Shown here piece by piece: positions 17,249-26,112 of a DNA stretch of 64,000 bases (positions are counted from its first letter, which is position 1; each line of letters starts with the position of its first letter). The stretch is from Streptomyces sp. NBC_01454. Its GTDB lineage: Bacteria; Actinomycetota; Actinomycetes; Streptomycetales; Streptomycetaceae. Where the stretch lies: the NCBI RefSeq assembly GCF_036227565.1, contig NZ_CP109460.1:6386001-6450000 (forward strand). The letters are read 5' to 3'. Made by a program: the position numbers and the translations under genes. Under the pieces are notes generated by a model that saw only the letters and a program-made list of their open reading frames with translations, ran no database searches and was not told the origin of the DNA.

Positions 17249-17845
17249 ATGCGGGTAAGGCGCACCGCGCACCACGGGGCCGCACGCCACCGGACCTCGC
17301 GCCACGGGACCGGGTGGCCGGCGCCGGCCGCCGCGTTGCTCGCATCTCTGGCGCTCGCGGGCTGCGGGGTCACGGACGCCGGGCCGTCGGCGGCCGGTGC
17401 GCCGGCCACCGGGGCGCGGACGGCCGGCGGGGAGGTGGTGCGGGCCTACTTCGTCGCCCCGAACGGCACCTGGCCCGTCGCCCGGCCCGCACCGCCCGGC
17501 GCCGGACCGCAGACGGCGCTGAACGCCCTGCTGGCCGGGCCCACCCGGGCCGAGCGGGCACGCGGGCTGGTCACGGCGCTGCCGGGCGGGACACACCGGG
17601 TCCGGGCCGAGGCCGCACAAGGCGCGGTCGACCTGTATCTGCCCTGGCTGGTGCCGGAGCTGGACCGGGTCGCGGTGCACCAGTTGGTGTGCACGGCCGC
17701 CGCGGCACCGGGCATCCCGGGCGGGAAGCGGCCGGTGGACGTGGTCGTACGGGTCCATGAATCGGGGCTGGACCGGAAGGCCGCGGACGCCTGGGCGGTG
17801 ACCTGTGACGAGTCCGGCGTGGCCGTCCCCGCAGGCAGCCGCTGA
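17249..17845 (+). CDS. GerMN-like secreted lipoprotein, upstream of the two-component genes
   Basis: A 198-residue lipoprotein with a long basic n-region and lipobox LAGC (ALLASLALAGCG). The mature part contains EVVRAYFVAPNGTWPVAR and ALNALLAGPTRAERARGLVTALPGG, a pattern typical of GerMN/Spore_GerM-type domains. It shares the blocks AERARGL and QLVCT with the lipoprotein at 20091-20663, so the two are paralogues. It precedes the OmpR-type regulator gene by 123 bp and may modulate the kinase, as CseA does for CseC in other Streptomyces (analogy, not evidence). The ATG at 17249 follows AAGGGGGAGGT; a GTG at 17216 is an alternative start. Confidence 0.75.
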   Translation: MRVRRTAHHGAARHRTSRHGTGWPAPAAALLASLALAGCGVTDAGPSAAGAPATGARTAGGEVVRAYFVAPNGTWPVARPAPPGAGPQTALNALLAGPTRAERARGLVTALPGGTHRVRAEAAQGAVDLYLPWLVPELDRVAVHQLVCTAAAAPGIPGGKRPVDVVVRVHESGLDRKAADAWAVTCDESGVAVPAGSR

Positions 17846-17968
17846 CCGGCCCGGCCGCCGGTGCGTCCGGTCCCGGCGGCCACGGCACCACCCTGAATGA
17901 GTAGCTTTGTCACTGTCTGTCCCACTCGGGGCGGAGGTGCCGACCGCAGGAGAGGAGAGGGCACGGAC

Positions 17969-18661
17969 ATGACACGCGTCCTGCTGATCGAGGACGATCC
18001 GGCGGTGCGCCGCGGCGTCACCCTGGGTCTGCGCCGCCGCGGCCACGAGACCGAAGCGGTCGGCACGGGCGAGGACGGCCTGGAGGCGCTCGGGCCCTTC
18101 GCGCCGGAGATCGTGCTGCTCGACCTGATGCTGCCCGGCATGAGCGGCCTGGAGGTCTGCCGGCGCATCCGTGAGACCAGCCAGGTGCCCCTGGTGATCC
18201 TCTCCGCGCGCGGGGACGACATCGATGTCGTCGTGGGCCTGGAGGCCGGCGCCGACGACTACGTCGTCAAACCCGCCAGCGGTGAGCTGATCGAGGCCCG
18301 GATGCGTGCGGTACTGCGCCGCGTGGCCCCCGCACAGTCCGCCGCGGCGGCGCGCGAGCAGCGCCTGACCTACGGCGGCCTCGTCATCGACGGGGTCGGG
18401 CTGCAGGTGCGCAAGGACGGCCGGGAGCTGGTGCTGGCGCCCTCGGAGCTCAAGCTGCTGCTGTTCCTGTCCGCCTCGCCGGAGCAGACCTTCAGCCGCC
18501 AGCAGCTCCTCGAACAGGTCTGGGAACACAGCTACTACGGCGATGCCCGCCTGGTCGACGCGTGTGTGATGCGGCTGCGGTCCAAGATCGAGGACGACCC
18601 GCGCGGCCCGCGCTACGTCCAGACCGTGCGCGGCTTCGGCTACCGCTTCGGCCCGCTGTGA
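17969..18661 (+). CDS. OmpR/PhoB-type response regulator (AfsQ1-like)
   Basis: A 230-residue regulator. The receiver domain has D9-D10, phosphoacceptor D52 (IVLLDLMLPGMSG), a conserved Ser in ILSARGDD and K101 in ADDYVVKP. A winged-helix DNA-binding domain (about residues 135-228) contains LAPSELKLLLFLSASP, LLEQVWEHSYYGDARLVDACV and VQTVRGFGYRFG. The sequence resembles AfsQ1 of S. coelicolor by my recollection, but orthology is not established. The ATG at 17969 was chosen because the receiver fold begins there. The stop overlaps the kinase start (GTGA), so the two are translationally coupled. Confidence 0.93.
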   Translation: MTRVLLIEDDPAVRRGVTLGLRRRGHETEAVGTGEDGLEALGPFAPEIVLLDLMLPGMSGLEVCRRIRETSQVPLVILSARGDDIDVVVGLEAGADDYVVKPASGELIEARMRAVLRRVAPAQSAAAAREQRLTYGGLVIDGVGLQVRKDGRELVLAPSELKLLLFLSASPEQTFSRQQLLEQVWEHSYYGDARLVDACVMRLRSKIEDDPRGPRYVQTVRGFGYRFGPL

Positions 18662-20094
18662 AGCGCCGCCTGGTCCCCCGTGGTCTGCGCACCCGGCTCG
18701 TCGTCGCCTTCCTCCTGGTGTCCGCGGTCAGCGCCCTGACCACCGCCGTGCTCACCTACCAGCAGGCGCGTACCGCGATCCTGGACCGCGCCCAGGACAG
18801 CGCCGTGCACGGCCTGCGCGACCAGGTCGGCTCCCTCGCCCCGGACCTGCCCGCCCGGCCCACCGCCTCGGACCTGCGCACCCTTACGCTCCAGCTCGAC
18901 CGGGCCGGCGGCGCGCGCAACTGGCACACCGCCGCCGCCGTCCGCGGCGGCGCGCTGGTCGCCGCCACCACCCCCGCCCCCGCCGTCCCCGCCGCGCTGC
19001 GCCGCGCCGCGTCCTCGGCCGACGGTGCCGTCGTGCAGCGCTTCCACCGTGGCGGGGACCCTCAGCTCGCCATCGCACTGCCCGTCGCCTCCGCCGACCG
19101 TCCCTCGAAGCCCTCCGGACTCGTCGTCTACGCCTCCTTCTCGCTCGCGCCCGAGCAGCGCGACGTGACCTCGCTGGTCGCCGCGGCCCGCGCCGGCGTC
19201 CTGCCCGTCGTGCTCGTCTCCCTCGTGCCCGCGCTGCTCGCCGCCCGCCGGGTGCTGCGCCCGGTACGGCAGCTGCGCTCCGCCACCGAGAACATGGCCG
19301 CCGGCGCCCTCGACACCCGCATCGAGGTCACCGGCGAGGACGAACTCGCCGATCTGGGACGCACCTTCAACACCATGGCCGCGACCCTGCAGGCCGATGC
19401 CACCACCCTGCGGCGCATGGAGGCGGGCGCCCGGCGGTTCGCCGCCGACGTCTCGCACGAGATGCGCACCCCGCTCGCGGCGATGACCGCCGTGACCGGC
19501 GTGCTCGACGAGGACGCCGCCTCCGGCCGGCTGGACCCGGAGACCTCTGAGGCGCTGACGCTGGTCGCCGACGAGACCCGCCATCTCGCCCGCATGGTCG
19601 AGGACCTGATGGAGATCTCCCGGTTGGACGCCGGCGCCGCCGTGCTGCACCTCGACGAGATCGACGTCGGCGAACTCGTCGGCAAGACCCTGGCGCTGCG
19701 CCACTGGCAGGACCGGGTCGAGGTCGCCGTGCCGGACGGCCTGCGCGCCCGCCTCGACCCGCGCCGCATCGACGTCGTCCTGGCCAACCTCCTCGGCAAC
19801 GCCCTGCGCCACGGCGGCTCTTCGGTGCCGGTGCGGCTGCGGGCCCGGGCGGGCGAGGATGCGCTCGTGCTGACCGTCGCCGACGGCGGAGCGGGCATCC
19901 CCGAGGAGCTGCTGCCGCATGTCTTCGACCGCTTCACCAAGGGCGACGCGGCCCGCACCCGCAGCGAGGGCAGCGGGCTGGGCCTGGCCATCGCCGCCGA
20001 GAACGCCCGGCTGCACGGCGGCACCCTCACCGCCGCCAACGTCCCCGACGGGGGCGCGGTGTTCACCCTGACGCTGCCGTGGAACCCGGCATGA
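18658..20094 (+). CDS. OmpR-class sensor histidine kinase
   Basis: A 478-residue kinase. An N-terminal membrane segment is followed by an extracellular domain of about 125 residues and a second membrane segment (AGVLPVVLVSLVPALLAA). A HAMP linker comes next (RPVRQLRSATENMAAGALD), then HisKA with phosphoacceptor H267 (ADVSHEMRTPLAAM), and a HATPase domain (LLGNALRHGG, DGGAGIPEELLPHVFDRF, SGLGLAIAAENARLHGG). The GTG at 18658 overlaps the regulator stop. Its own stop overlaps the next lipoprotein start (ATGA). The regulator, kinase and lipoprotein genes therefore form one coupled unit. Confidence 0.94.
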   Translation: MKRRLVPRGLRTRLVVAFLLVSAVSALTTAVLTYQQARTAILDRAQDSAVHGLRDQVGSLAPDLPARPTASDLRTLTLQLDRAGGARNWHTAAAVRGGALVAATTPAPAVPAALRRAASSADGAVVQRFHRGGDPQLAIALPVASADRPSKPSGLVVYASFSLAPEQRDVTSLVAAARAGVLPVVLVSLVPALLAARRVLRPVRQLRSATENMAAGALDTRIEVTGEDELADLGRTFNTMAATLQADATTLRRMEAGARRFAADVSHEMRTPLAAMTAVTGVLDEDAASGRLDPETSEALTLVADETRHLARMVEDLMEISRLDAGAAVLHLDEIDVGELVGKTLALRHWQDRVEVAVPDGLRARLDPRRIDVVLANLLGNALRHGGSSVPVRLRARAGEDALVLTVADGGAGIPEELLPHVFDRFTKGDAARTRSEGSGLGLAIAAENARLHGGTLTAANVPDGGAVFTLTLPWNPA

Positions 20095-20663
20095 GACGGC
20101 GCCCGGCGGCCCTGTTGCTGCTCGCGCCGGCCCTGGCGCTGCTCGGTGGCTGCGGCATCGGCGACACCGCTCCGGCGCCGGCCGGCTCCCCGGCCGCCGG
20201 ACTGCCCGAGCCGGGGGCCCACCCCGCGGACGCCGTGCACGTGTACTTCTCCTCGCCCCTCGGCCTCGAACGCGTCTCCCGCCTCGACCGCGCCCCCAAC
20301 TCCCCGCAACTCGCCCTGAAGCGCCTGTGGGAAGGCCCCGACGAGGCCGAGCGGGCCCGCGGCCTGATCACCTTCGTGCCGCGCGGCGCCCCCGCGCCGA
20401 CGGTCACCGGGCAGCGGCGCGGCACGGTCGACGTCCTCGTGCCCGCCGGGTGGGGAGCCGGCCGCACCGCCCTGCGCCAGCTGGTGTGCACGGTCGCCGA
20501 CGCGGCGGGCACGGCGGACGGCATCCCGACCGGCGACGTGGAGGTGCGGCTGCGCCGCGCGCCGGGCGGCGCCACGGAGACCCGGCGCTGCGTACTGAAC
20601 CCGGGGAGCCCGGAGAGCACAGGGACCGGGGCCCCCGCCGGAACCGGATCCCCGGCGCCGTGA
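20091..20663 (+). CDS. GerMN-like secreted lipoprotein, downstream of the kinase gene
   Basis: A 190-residue lipoprotein with signal sequence and lipobox LGGC (LLLAPALALLGGCG). The mature part has DAVHVYFSSPLGLERVSR, a DEAERARGLITFVP block and RQLVCTVADAAG. It resembles the lipoprotein at 17249-17845 along its whole length and ends in a Thr/Gly/Pro tail. The ATG overlaps the kinase stop as ATGA, so it is made together with the kinase. A role as an accessory sensor or negative modulator on the outer face of the membrane is inferred from this coupling. Confidence 0.82.
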   Translation: MRRRPAALLLLAPALALLGGCGIGDTAPAPAGSPAAGLPEPGAHPADAVHVYFSSPLGLERVSRLDRAPNSPQLALKRLWEGPDEAERARGLITFVPRGAPAPTVTGQRRGTVDVLVPAGWGAGRTALRQLVCTVADAAGTADGIPTGDVEVRLRRAPGGATETRRCVLNPGSPESTGTGAPAGTGSPAP

Positions 20664-20862
20664 CGGCTGGTGCGGGGCGGGCGCCCGTGCCACGCGAATC
20701 GAATAAAGGCACGGAAACCACCTAATAGGGTGAACTGACTGCGCGTGGCTCCCTGTTCACCGCCGGTGCGGACACGATGTGCGGGTCGAGGTCGCCGGCC
20801 CGCGCGATGTCCCCCATTGGCGCGGCCGGCGGCTCCATTTCTCCTGTGAGGGTTCCACACAC

Positions 20863-21921
20863 GTGTCCACCAGCCCCGCCCGTTCCTTCGGCATGCCCCG
20901 ACGCCTCGCCGCGACCTTCGTTGCCACCGCGCTCACGGCCGGCCCCGCCCTCCTGCTCGGCGCCGTGCCCGCCCATGCCACCGGAAGCCACGGCCCGGCC
21001 CGCGGCACCGCCGACGCGGTCGTGCTGCGCACCGGCCTGGACGTCGGGCTGCTGCACAAGACGGTCAATGTGCCGCTGAACGCGGTGCTGAACGAGGTGC
21101 ACGCCCCGGCCTCCGCCTCCAAGACCGCGCTCACCGTCCACCTCGACGGCCTCGACCACGGCAAGCCGTTCAGCCTGCTGCGCGCCGATGTTGCCACCGC
21201 CCGGGGCACCGCCGACCGCCACGGTTCCGAGGGCTACGCCAACCTCGTGCGGGCCAAGGTGCGGGTGCCCGGTCTGTCCCCGCTGCGGCCCCTGATCGAG
21301 GCGCAGCAGGTCACCGCCAAGGCGGTGTGCGAGGCGGGGCAGCGGCCCCGTGCCGAGTCGAACGTGCTGGGACCCGTCCGCGTCCTCGGCAAGCAGGTCA
21401 CGCTCACGGCGGGCGGCACGACGGACGTCAAGGTGCCGGGCGTGGGCGAGGTGCGGCTCGACCTGTCGCAGAAGCACGTCACGTCCAAGAGCGCCGCGGC
21501 CACCGCGCTGGAGCTGAAGGTCTCCCTCAACCCGCTGCAGCTGAACGTCGCCGAGGTGCACGGCCGGGTCACCCTGGTCCGGGCCGGCTGCACCGCACCC
21601 GGCGGCAAGACGCCCGGGGACGGCGGCACCGGCGGCACCGGTGGCGGGCAGACGGGCGGCCAGAGCGGTGGCCAGACGGGCGGGCAGTCCGGTGGCCAGA
21701 CGGGCGGTCAGACCGGCGGGGGCAGCAAGCCGGCCGGCGGAGGCACCGAGGTGCATCAGGCCGGGGCCCGGACCGGCGACCAGAACCTCGCGGAGACCGG
21801 CGGCAGTTCGGCCACGCCGTATCTCGCCGGCGGCGCGGCCCTGCTGGTCGCGGCCGGGGCCGGCTCGATCGGCTATGCCCGCCGGCGCCGCGGCGCCGCG
21901 GCGCAAGGCGGCCGCGGCTGA
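20863..21921 (+). CDS. SCO1860-type LAETG-anchored cell-wall protein
   Basis: A 352-residue sortase substrate. A signal peptide is cleaved near AHA-TG (about residue 39). It is followed by a beta-rich domain of about 220 residues with two Cys, and then a low-complexity linker of GGQTGGQS-like repeats. A class E sortase signal LAETGG (309-314) precedes a hydrophobic segment and an ARRRRG basic tail. The protein is expected to be covalently linked to peptidoglycan. The GTG at 20863 is preceded by GAGGG. In S. coelicolor the family member lies beside the cobalamin genes (from memory), as it does here. Confidence 0.9.
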   Translation: MSTSPARSFGMPRRLAATFVATALTAGPALLLGAVPAHATGSHGPARGTADAVVLRTGLDVGLLHKTVNVPLNAVLNEVHAPASASKTALTVHLDGLDHGKPFSLLRADVATARGTADRHGSEGYANLVRAKVRVPGLSPLRPLIEAQQVTAKAVCEAGQRPRAESNVLGPVRVLGKQVTLTAGGTTDVKVPGVGEVRLDLSQKHVTSKSAAATALELKVSLNPLQLNVAEVHGRVTLVRAGCTAPGGKTPGDGGTGGTGGGQTGGQSGGQTGGQSGGQTGGQTGGGSKPAGGGTEVHQAGARTGDQNLAETGGSSATPYLAGGAALLVAAGAGSIGYARRRRGAAAQGGRG

Positions 21922-21975
21922 CGGACCCGTACACCACGCCGGTGCTGTGGGGGCACCTGTGTGAGGTACGGCCGG

Positions 21976-22005
21976 GGTGCGCCGTACGGGCCCGTACGGC
22001 GCACC
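21976..22005. terminator. 30-bp perfect palindrome in a convergent spacer
   Basis: GGTGCGCCGTACGGG (21976-21990) is followed immediately by its exact complement CCCGTACGGCGCACC. It lies between the convergent LAETG protein and cobC genes and can act as a terminator for both. Confidence 0.65.
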
Positions 22006-22010
22006 TCACC

Positions 22011-22059
22011 CCTCGCCGGAATCCTGGTGGCCGCGTGGTCCGCCGGGGTTCCGGCGAGG
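22011..22059. terminator. second hairpin in the convergent spacer
   Basis: CCTCGCCGGAA (22011-22021) pairs perfectly with TTCCGGCGAGG (22049-22059) over 11 bp around a 27-base loop. It stands next to the palindrome at 21976-22005 and just beyond the cobC stop at 22089. Confidence 0.5.
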
Positions 22060-22088
22060 CCGTGGTACCGGGGGCGCGACCGGCCCGT

Positions 22089-23186
22089 CTACGCCAGCAC
22101 CTCGCCCAGCGCCGCCGCGAACCGGTCCGTCGTGGCCCGGTCCCGCACCGCCAGCCGCAGCCAGTCGGGGCCCAGGCCGGGGAAGGTGTCACCACGGCGG
22201 ACCGCGAAGCCGCGGGCCCGCAGCGCGGCCCGTACCCCGTCCGCGCCCGGCAGCCGCAGCAGCACGAACGGACCGGCCGCCGGGGCGACCGTCCGCAGCT
22301 GCCCGAACGCGCCCAGCCGCGCCAGCAGATGGTCCCGGTCCGCGGCGATCCGCGCGGCCGCTTCGGCCGCCTCCGCGAGCGCCCCGGGCGTGGAACACGC
22401 CTCGGCCGCCGCCAGCGCGGGACTGGAGACCGGCCACAGCGGCTGGGCCCGCTCCAGGGCGGCGACGGTGTCCGGGTCGGCCAGCACATAGCCGATCCGC
22501 AGCCCGGCCAGCCCCCACGTCTTGGTCAGGCTGCGCAGCACCACCAGCCCCGGCAGATCCGTGCGGCCGGCCAGCGCCTCCCGTTCGCCGGGCACCGCGT
22601 CCATGAACGCCTCGTCCACCACCAGCGTCCGCCCGGGCCGAGCCAGTCGGGCCAGCACGTCCGCGGGGTGCAGGACCGAGGTGGGGTTGGTGGGGTTGCC
22701 GACGACGACCAGATCGGCGTCCTCGGGTACCGCGGCCGGGTCCAGCCGGAAGCCGTCCCGGGCGTCGAGCAGGACCCGTCCCACCGCGTGCCCGGCGTCG
22801 TGCAGCGCGGCCTCGGGCTCGGTGAACTGCGGATGCACCACGACCGGCCGGCGGGCCCGTACCGCCCGTGCGAGCAGGACGAACGCCTCCGCGGCCCCGG
22901 ACGTCAGCAGCACCCGCTCCACGGGCAGCCCGTGCCGTGCGGCGACCGCCCGGCGCGCCGCCCGGCCGTCCGGGTACGCGGCGAGGGTGTCCAGCGACGC
23001 GGCGATCCGGGCCTTGAGCCAGGCCGGGGGAGTGCCGGTGCGGACATTGACCGCCAGATCCGTCAGCGTGCCGTCCGCGCCCCGCACTTCGGCGTCGCCG
23101 TGATGACGCAGGTCGGGCTCGGGCGGCGGGGCGGCCGGGCCGGGGGAGGGGAACCGGGTGGCTCCGGTACGCGTCGACACGGTCAC
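22089..23186 (-). CDS. cobC: CobC-type PLP enzyme (Rv2231c-like threonine-phosphate decarboxylase/aminotransferase)
   Basis: A 365-residue class I/II PLP enzyme. It has a cofactor Asp/Asn region VVGNPTNPTSVL, VVDEAFMDAVPGE and the Schiff-base lysine in LRSLTKTWGLAGLRIGY. This resembles CobC/CobD enzymes that supply (R)-1-amino-2-propanol phosphate for the nucleotide-loop arm of cobalamin. The GTG at 23186 overlaps the preceding cbiX-like stop (GTGA). It is the last gene of the cobalamin operon and converges on the LAETG gene. Confidence 0.88.
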   Translation of the reverse strand: MTVSTRTGATRFPSPGPAAPPPEPDLRHHGDAEVRGADGTLTDLAVNVRTGTPPAWLKARIAASLDTLAAYPDGRAARRAVAARHGLPVERVLLTSGAAEAFVLLARAVRARRPVVVHPQFTEPEAALHDAGHAVGRVLLDARDGFRLDPAAVPEDADLVVVGNPTNPTSVLHPADVLARLARPGRTLVVDEAFMDAVPGEREALAGRTDLPGLVVLRSLTKTWGLAGLRIGYVLADPDTVAALERAQPLWPVSSPALAAAEACSTPGALAEAAEAAARIAADRDHLLARLGAFGQLRTVAPAAGPFVLLRLPGADGVRAALRARGFAVRRGDTFPGLGPDWLRLAVRDRATTDRFAAALGEVLA

Positions 23187-24094
23187 CGCTCCCCGGTGCC
23201 CGGCGCCGGAGAAGCGGCCGGCCGCCCGCCGGTCTCCGGGGCGCCCGGCGCCGCCGTCCGGCACCCGCACGTCGCATCGCTCAGCAGCGGATCGCCCGCC
23301 ACCGTCGCGTGGTAGCGCTCCATGATGACCTCGGTCAGTTCGGTGGGCGTGCCGAGCACCCCCGCCCCGAGCACCTCGGTGCCCGGGTGCGCCTCGGCCC
23401 AGCCCTCGGTCTGCATCCGCAGCCGCTCCAGCAGTGCGCCGGGGAAGAAGAAGTAGGGCAGGACCACGATCCGGCCGCCGCTACCGGTGCCCGCCGCGGC
23501 GGGCACCCGCGCGGGCGGCCTGCACCGGTCCAGTCCGGCCGGCACATCGGGGCCCGTCCGGGAGAGGAAGGCGGTCTCCACGGCCGCGAATCCGCGCCCC
23601 TCCCACAGCAGCCGTGCGGCCCGCACCACTTCGGCGTTGGCCTGCGCATCGGCGGTACCCCGCCCCACCAGCAGCACGGTCGTCCGCGCCCGGTCCTCGG
23701 GCCTGCGGGCCCCGCCGCCCAGCGCCTCGTCCAGCCGCCGCTCCAGCACATCGAGCAGCTTGGGGTGCGGCCCCAGCGGGGCGTCGCAGGCGTGCGCGAG
23801 GCCGGGGTGGCGCTCCGCAGCCCGCTCCAGCACCGCGGGCAGCGCCTCCGGTACCGGCCCGGTGGGGGCCAGCAGCAGGGGTATCACCGCGAGTCGGGTC
23901 ACCCCGCGCGCCACGAGCCCGTCGACGGCCTCGTCCAGCGGCAGCGGCCCCTGCGCGGTGCCGAAGAACCCGCCGGCGACCGGGATGCCGGGCCGGCGCT
24001 CGCCGAGCACCCGCACCAGGGTGCGCAGGGCCTCGGTGCCGCTTTCGTCACGGGTGCCGTGACCGGCGATGAGCAGTGCGGGAGGAGTGGTCAC
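23183..24094 (-). CDS. CbiX-type sirohydrochlorin chelatase family protein
   Basis: A 303-residue two-lobed chelatase-like protein. The first lobe carries the probable metal-binding His in LLIAGHGTRDESG. The second lobe contains LLVGRGTADAQANAEV and VLPYFFFPGALLERL. A C-terminal DATCGC motif could bind metal, and a Pro/Gly-rich tail follows. CbiX proteins insert cobalt or iron into sirohydrochlorin. In this aerobic-type cluster it coexists with a large chelatase, so its exact role is uncertain. ATGA overlaps join it to the genes on both sides. Confidence 0.82.
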   Translation of the reverse strand: MTTPPALLIAGHGTRDESGTEALRTLVRVLGERRPGIPVAGGFFGTAQGPLPLDEAVDGLVARGVTRLAVIPLLLAPTGPVPEALPAVLERAAERHPGLAHACDAPLGPHPKLLDVLERRLDEALGGGARRPEDRARTTVLLVGRGTADAQANAEVVRAARLLWEGRGFAAVETAFLSRTGPDVPAGLDRCRPPARVPAAAGTGSGGRIVVLPYFFFPGALLERLRMQTEGWAEAHPGTEVLGAGVLGTPTELTEVIMERYHATVAGDPLLSDATCGCRTAAPGAPETGGRPAASPAPGTGER

Positions 24095-24693
24095 TGGGTC
24101 TCCTTGGTGCCGGTGGTGCTGTCGGGCGCCGGGCCGCCGACGGCCGCCGTCCGCCGACTGCTGCCGGGGCGGGGCGGGTGGGACGAGGTCATGACGATAT
24201 CCGCAGCCCGGGAGGGGGCTTCGGCCGCTCCCTCCCTCTCAGCGGTACGTCCGCCCTTGTCCGTTACCGCCGGCCCGGCGAGCGCGCAGGTCGCCCCGGC
24301 CGGCCGGCCCCGCGGCGCCGACTTCCGCTTGCCGACGAGGAGTTCGGCGCCCCGCCCCGCGGCCAGCAGCGCGGCGGCCTCGGCCACGCTCGGGGTCCCG
24401 ACGGCGGCCGCCGCGGCCGCGGACGGCTCCGGCACCCGTACGGCCGCCAGGTCCGCCGCCGGGAACGACCGCAGCGGGATGCCCAGCCGGCGCGCGGCGG
24501 TGAGCAGACCGGGCTCGGTAGCCCTGGCCGTCACCGTCGCCAGCGCGACGATCCGGGCCCCGCCGTCCACCGCGGCGAGCGTGGCCCGGAGCAGCTCCAG
24601 CACCTCGCCGGCCGGGACGCCGGGGCGGGCTCCGACGCCGGCGACGAGCGGGACCGGCTCCTCCCCGGCCCCGCCGGCCGCCGGGCGGCTCAT
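24091..24693 (-). CDS. CobE/CbiG C-terminal-like cobalamin biosynthesis protein
   Basis: A 200-residue protein. The segment VAGVGARPGVPAGEVLELLRATL, together with LATVTARATEPGLLTAARRLGIPLRSFPAADLAAV, matches the small CobE/CbiG C-terminal domain. The pattern AVGTPSVAEAAALLAAG follows, and KRKSAPRGRPAGATCALAG closes the domain. In CbiG the domain takes part in opening the ring lactone of precorrin-5A; the role of free CobE is poorly known. About 50 residues of low-complexity tail follow. The start overlaps the cobB stop (ATGA) and the stop overlaps the cbiX-like start. Confidence 0.78.
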   Translation of the reverse strand: MSRPAAGGAGEEPVPLVAGVGARPGVPAGEVLELLRATLAAVDGGARIVALATVTARATEPGLLTAARRLGIPLRSFPAADLAAVRVPEPSAAAAAAVGTPSVAEAAALLAAGRGAELLVGKRKSAPRGRPAGATCALAGPAVTDKGGRTAEREGAAEAPSRAADIVMTSSHPPRPGSSRRTAAVGGPAPDSTTGTKETQ

Positions 24694-26087
24694 CCCCGGC
24701 CCACGGCGACCCGCGCCGCGCTCGCCACCAGCCGCCCGGCCAGCGCCGGTTCGGCGGCCCAGTGCACATGCAGATACGAGGCATGCACCCCGCCGGTCAC
24801 GAAGCCCTCCACCCGCCGCTCCGGATGGGTCAGGCCCCACGCGGGGTCCGCGCCCGCGCCCGGCTCCAGCACCGTGCGGTGGAACTCGTGGCCCCGCACC
24901 CGGGTCCCGGCCACGGCCAGCGCGTTGTCCCGCAGCGCCACCGCCTCCCGGTAGCCCAGAGTGAGCCGCTCGGTCATCCGGGCCTCGGCGGGCAGCACCC
25001 CGCACATCGGTTTCCCGTCGATCGACCGGGACAGGTAGAGCAGCCCGGCGCATTCGGCGGAGACCGGCGCCCCCGAGGCGGCCAGTTCGGCCACCGCCGC
25101 ACGCAGCGGCGCGTTCGCCGACAGATCCGGCGCGTAGACCTCGGGGAAGCCGCCGCCGATCACCAGCCCCCGGGTGCCGGGCGGCAGGTGCTCGTCGCGC
25201 AGCGGGTCGAAGGGCACCACCTCGGCGCCCGCGACGGCCAGCAGCTCGGCGTGCTCGGCGTACGAGAAGGTGAACGCGGGGCCGCCCGCCACCGCGATCA
25301 GCGGCCTGGTGGAGGGGGCGGCCGCGGCCGTCTCCGCCGCGGGTGCCAGCTCCGCCGCCGGATCCCACGGCGTGTCCGGCAGTTCCGGCACGCTGTGCGC
25401 CAGCGCCAGCAGCGCCGGCAGATCGCAGCCCTCGCGGATCCGCGCGGCGAGCTCGCCCACCGACTCCACCGCCTCGGCCCGCCGTTCGGCGACCGGCACC
25501 AGCCCCAGATGCCGCGAGGGCGTCCCGGCCCGCCCGTCGCGGCGCAGCGCGCCGAGCACCGGGACCCCCGAGGAGTCCATCGCCTCGCGCAGCAGCTGCT
25601 CGTGACGGTCCGAGCCGACCTTGTTGAGGATCACCCCGGCCAGCCGCACCTCCGGGTCCCACGACGCGAAGCCGTGCACCAGCGCGGCCACCGACCGGGA
25701 CTGCGAGGAGGCGTCCACCACCAGCACCACCGGTGCCCGCAGCAGCTTCGCGACCTGCGCCGTCGACGACAGCTCGCCCCGGTCCGAGGCCCCGTCGAAC
25801 AGCCCCATCACGCCCTCGACCAGGGCCAGATCCGCGCCCGCCGCACCGTGCAGGAACAGCGGCGCGATCCGGTCCGTGCCGCACAGGAAGGCGTCCAGAT
25901 TGCGGCCGGGCCGGCCGGTGGCCAGGGAGTGGTAGCCAGGGTCGATGTAGTCGGGGCCCACCTTGTGCGGCGAGACCGTGAGCCCGGCCTCGGTGAACGC
26001 CGCCATCAGGCCCGTGGCCACGGTCGTCTTCCCCGCGCCCGACGACGGCGCGGCGATCACCAGCCGGGGGATCGCGCCGCCGCTCAT
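24690..26087 (-). CDS. cobB: cobyrinate/hydrogenobyrinate a,c-diamide synthase
   Basis: A 465-residue glutamine-dependent amidase of the CobB/CbiA family. It amidates the a and c side chains of the corrin ring with ATP. The P-loop SSGAGKTTVATGL (residues 15-22) and HKVGPDYIDPGYH are followed by GVMGLFDG and a C-terminal GATase domain with the nucleophile in VSAECAGLLYLSRS. A late GHEFHRTVLE motif is also present. Its length and motif order are normal for the family. It sits between cobO and the CobE-like gene. Confidence 0.95.
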   Translation of the reverse strand: MSGGAIPRLVIAAPSSGAGKTTVATGLMAAFTEAGLTVSPHKVGPDYIDPGYHSLATGRPGRNLDAFLCGTDRIAPLFLHGAAGADLALVEGVMGLFDGASDRGELSSTAQVAKLLRAPVVLVVDASSQSRSVAALVHGFASWDPEVRLAGVILNKVGSDRHEQLLREAMDSSGVPVLGALRRDGRAGTPSRHLGLVPVAERRAEAVESVGELAARIREGCDLPALLALAHSVPELPDTPWDPAAELAPAAETAAAAPSTRPLIAVAGGPAFTFSYAEHAELLAVAGAEVVPFDPLRDEHLPPGTRGLVIGGGFPEVYAPDLSANAPLRAAVAELAASGAPVSAECAGLLYLSRSIDGKPMCGVLPAEARMTERLTLGYREAVALRDNALAVAGTRVRGHEFHRTVLEPGAGADPAWGLTHPERRVEGFVTGGVHASYLHVHWAAEPALAGRLVASAARVAVGRG

Positions 26088-26112
26088 GCCGTACTCGCCC
26101 GCTGCGCCGTGG

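Noticed and set aside
20664..20862. A second cobalamin riboswitch before the LAETG protein gene
   Set aside because: The spacer has none of the conserved aptamer blocks; only the copy at 31672-31850 has them.
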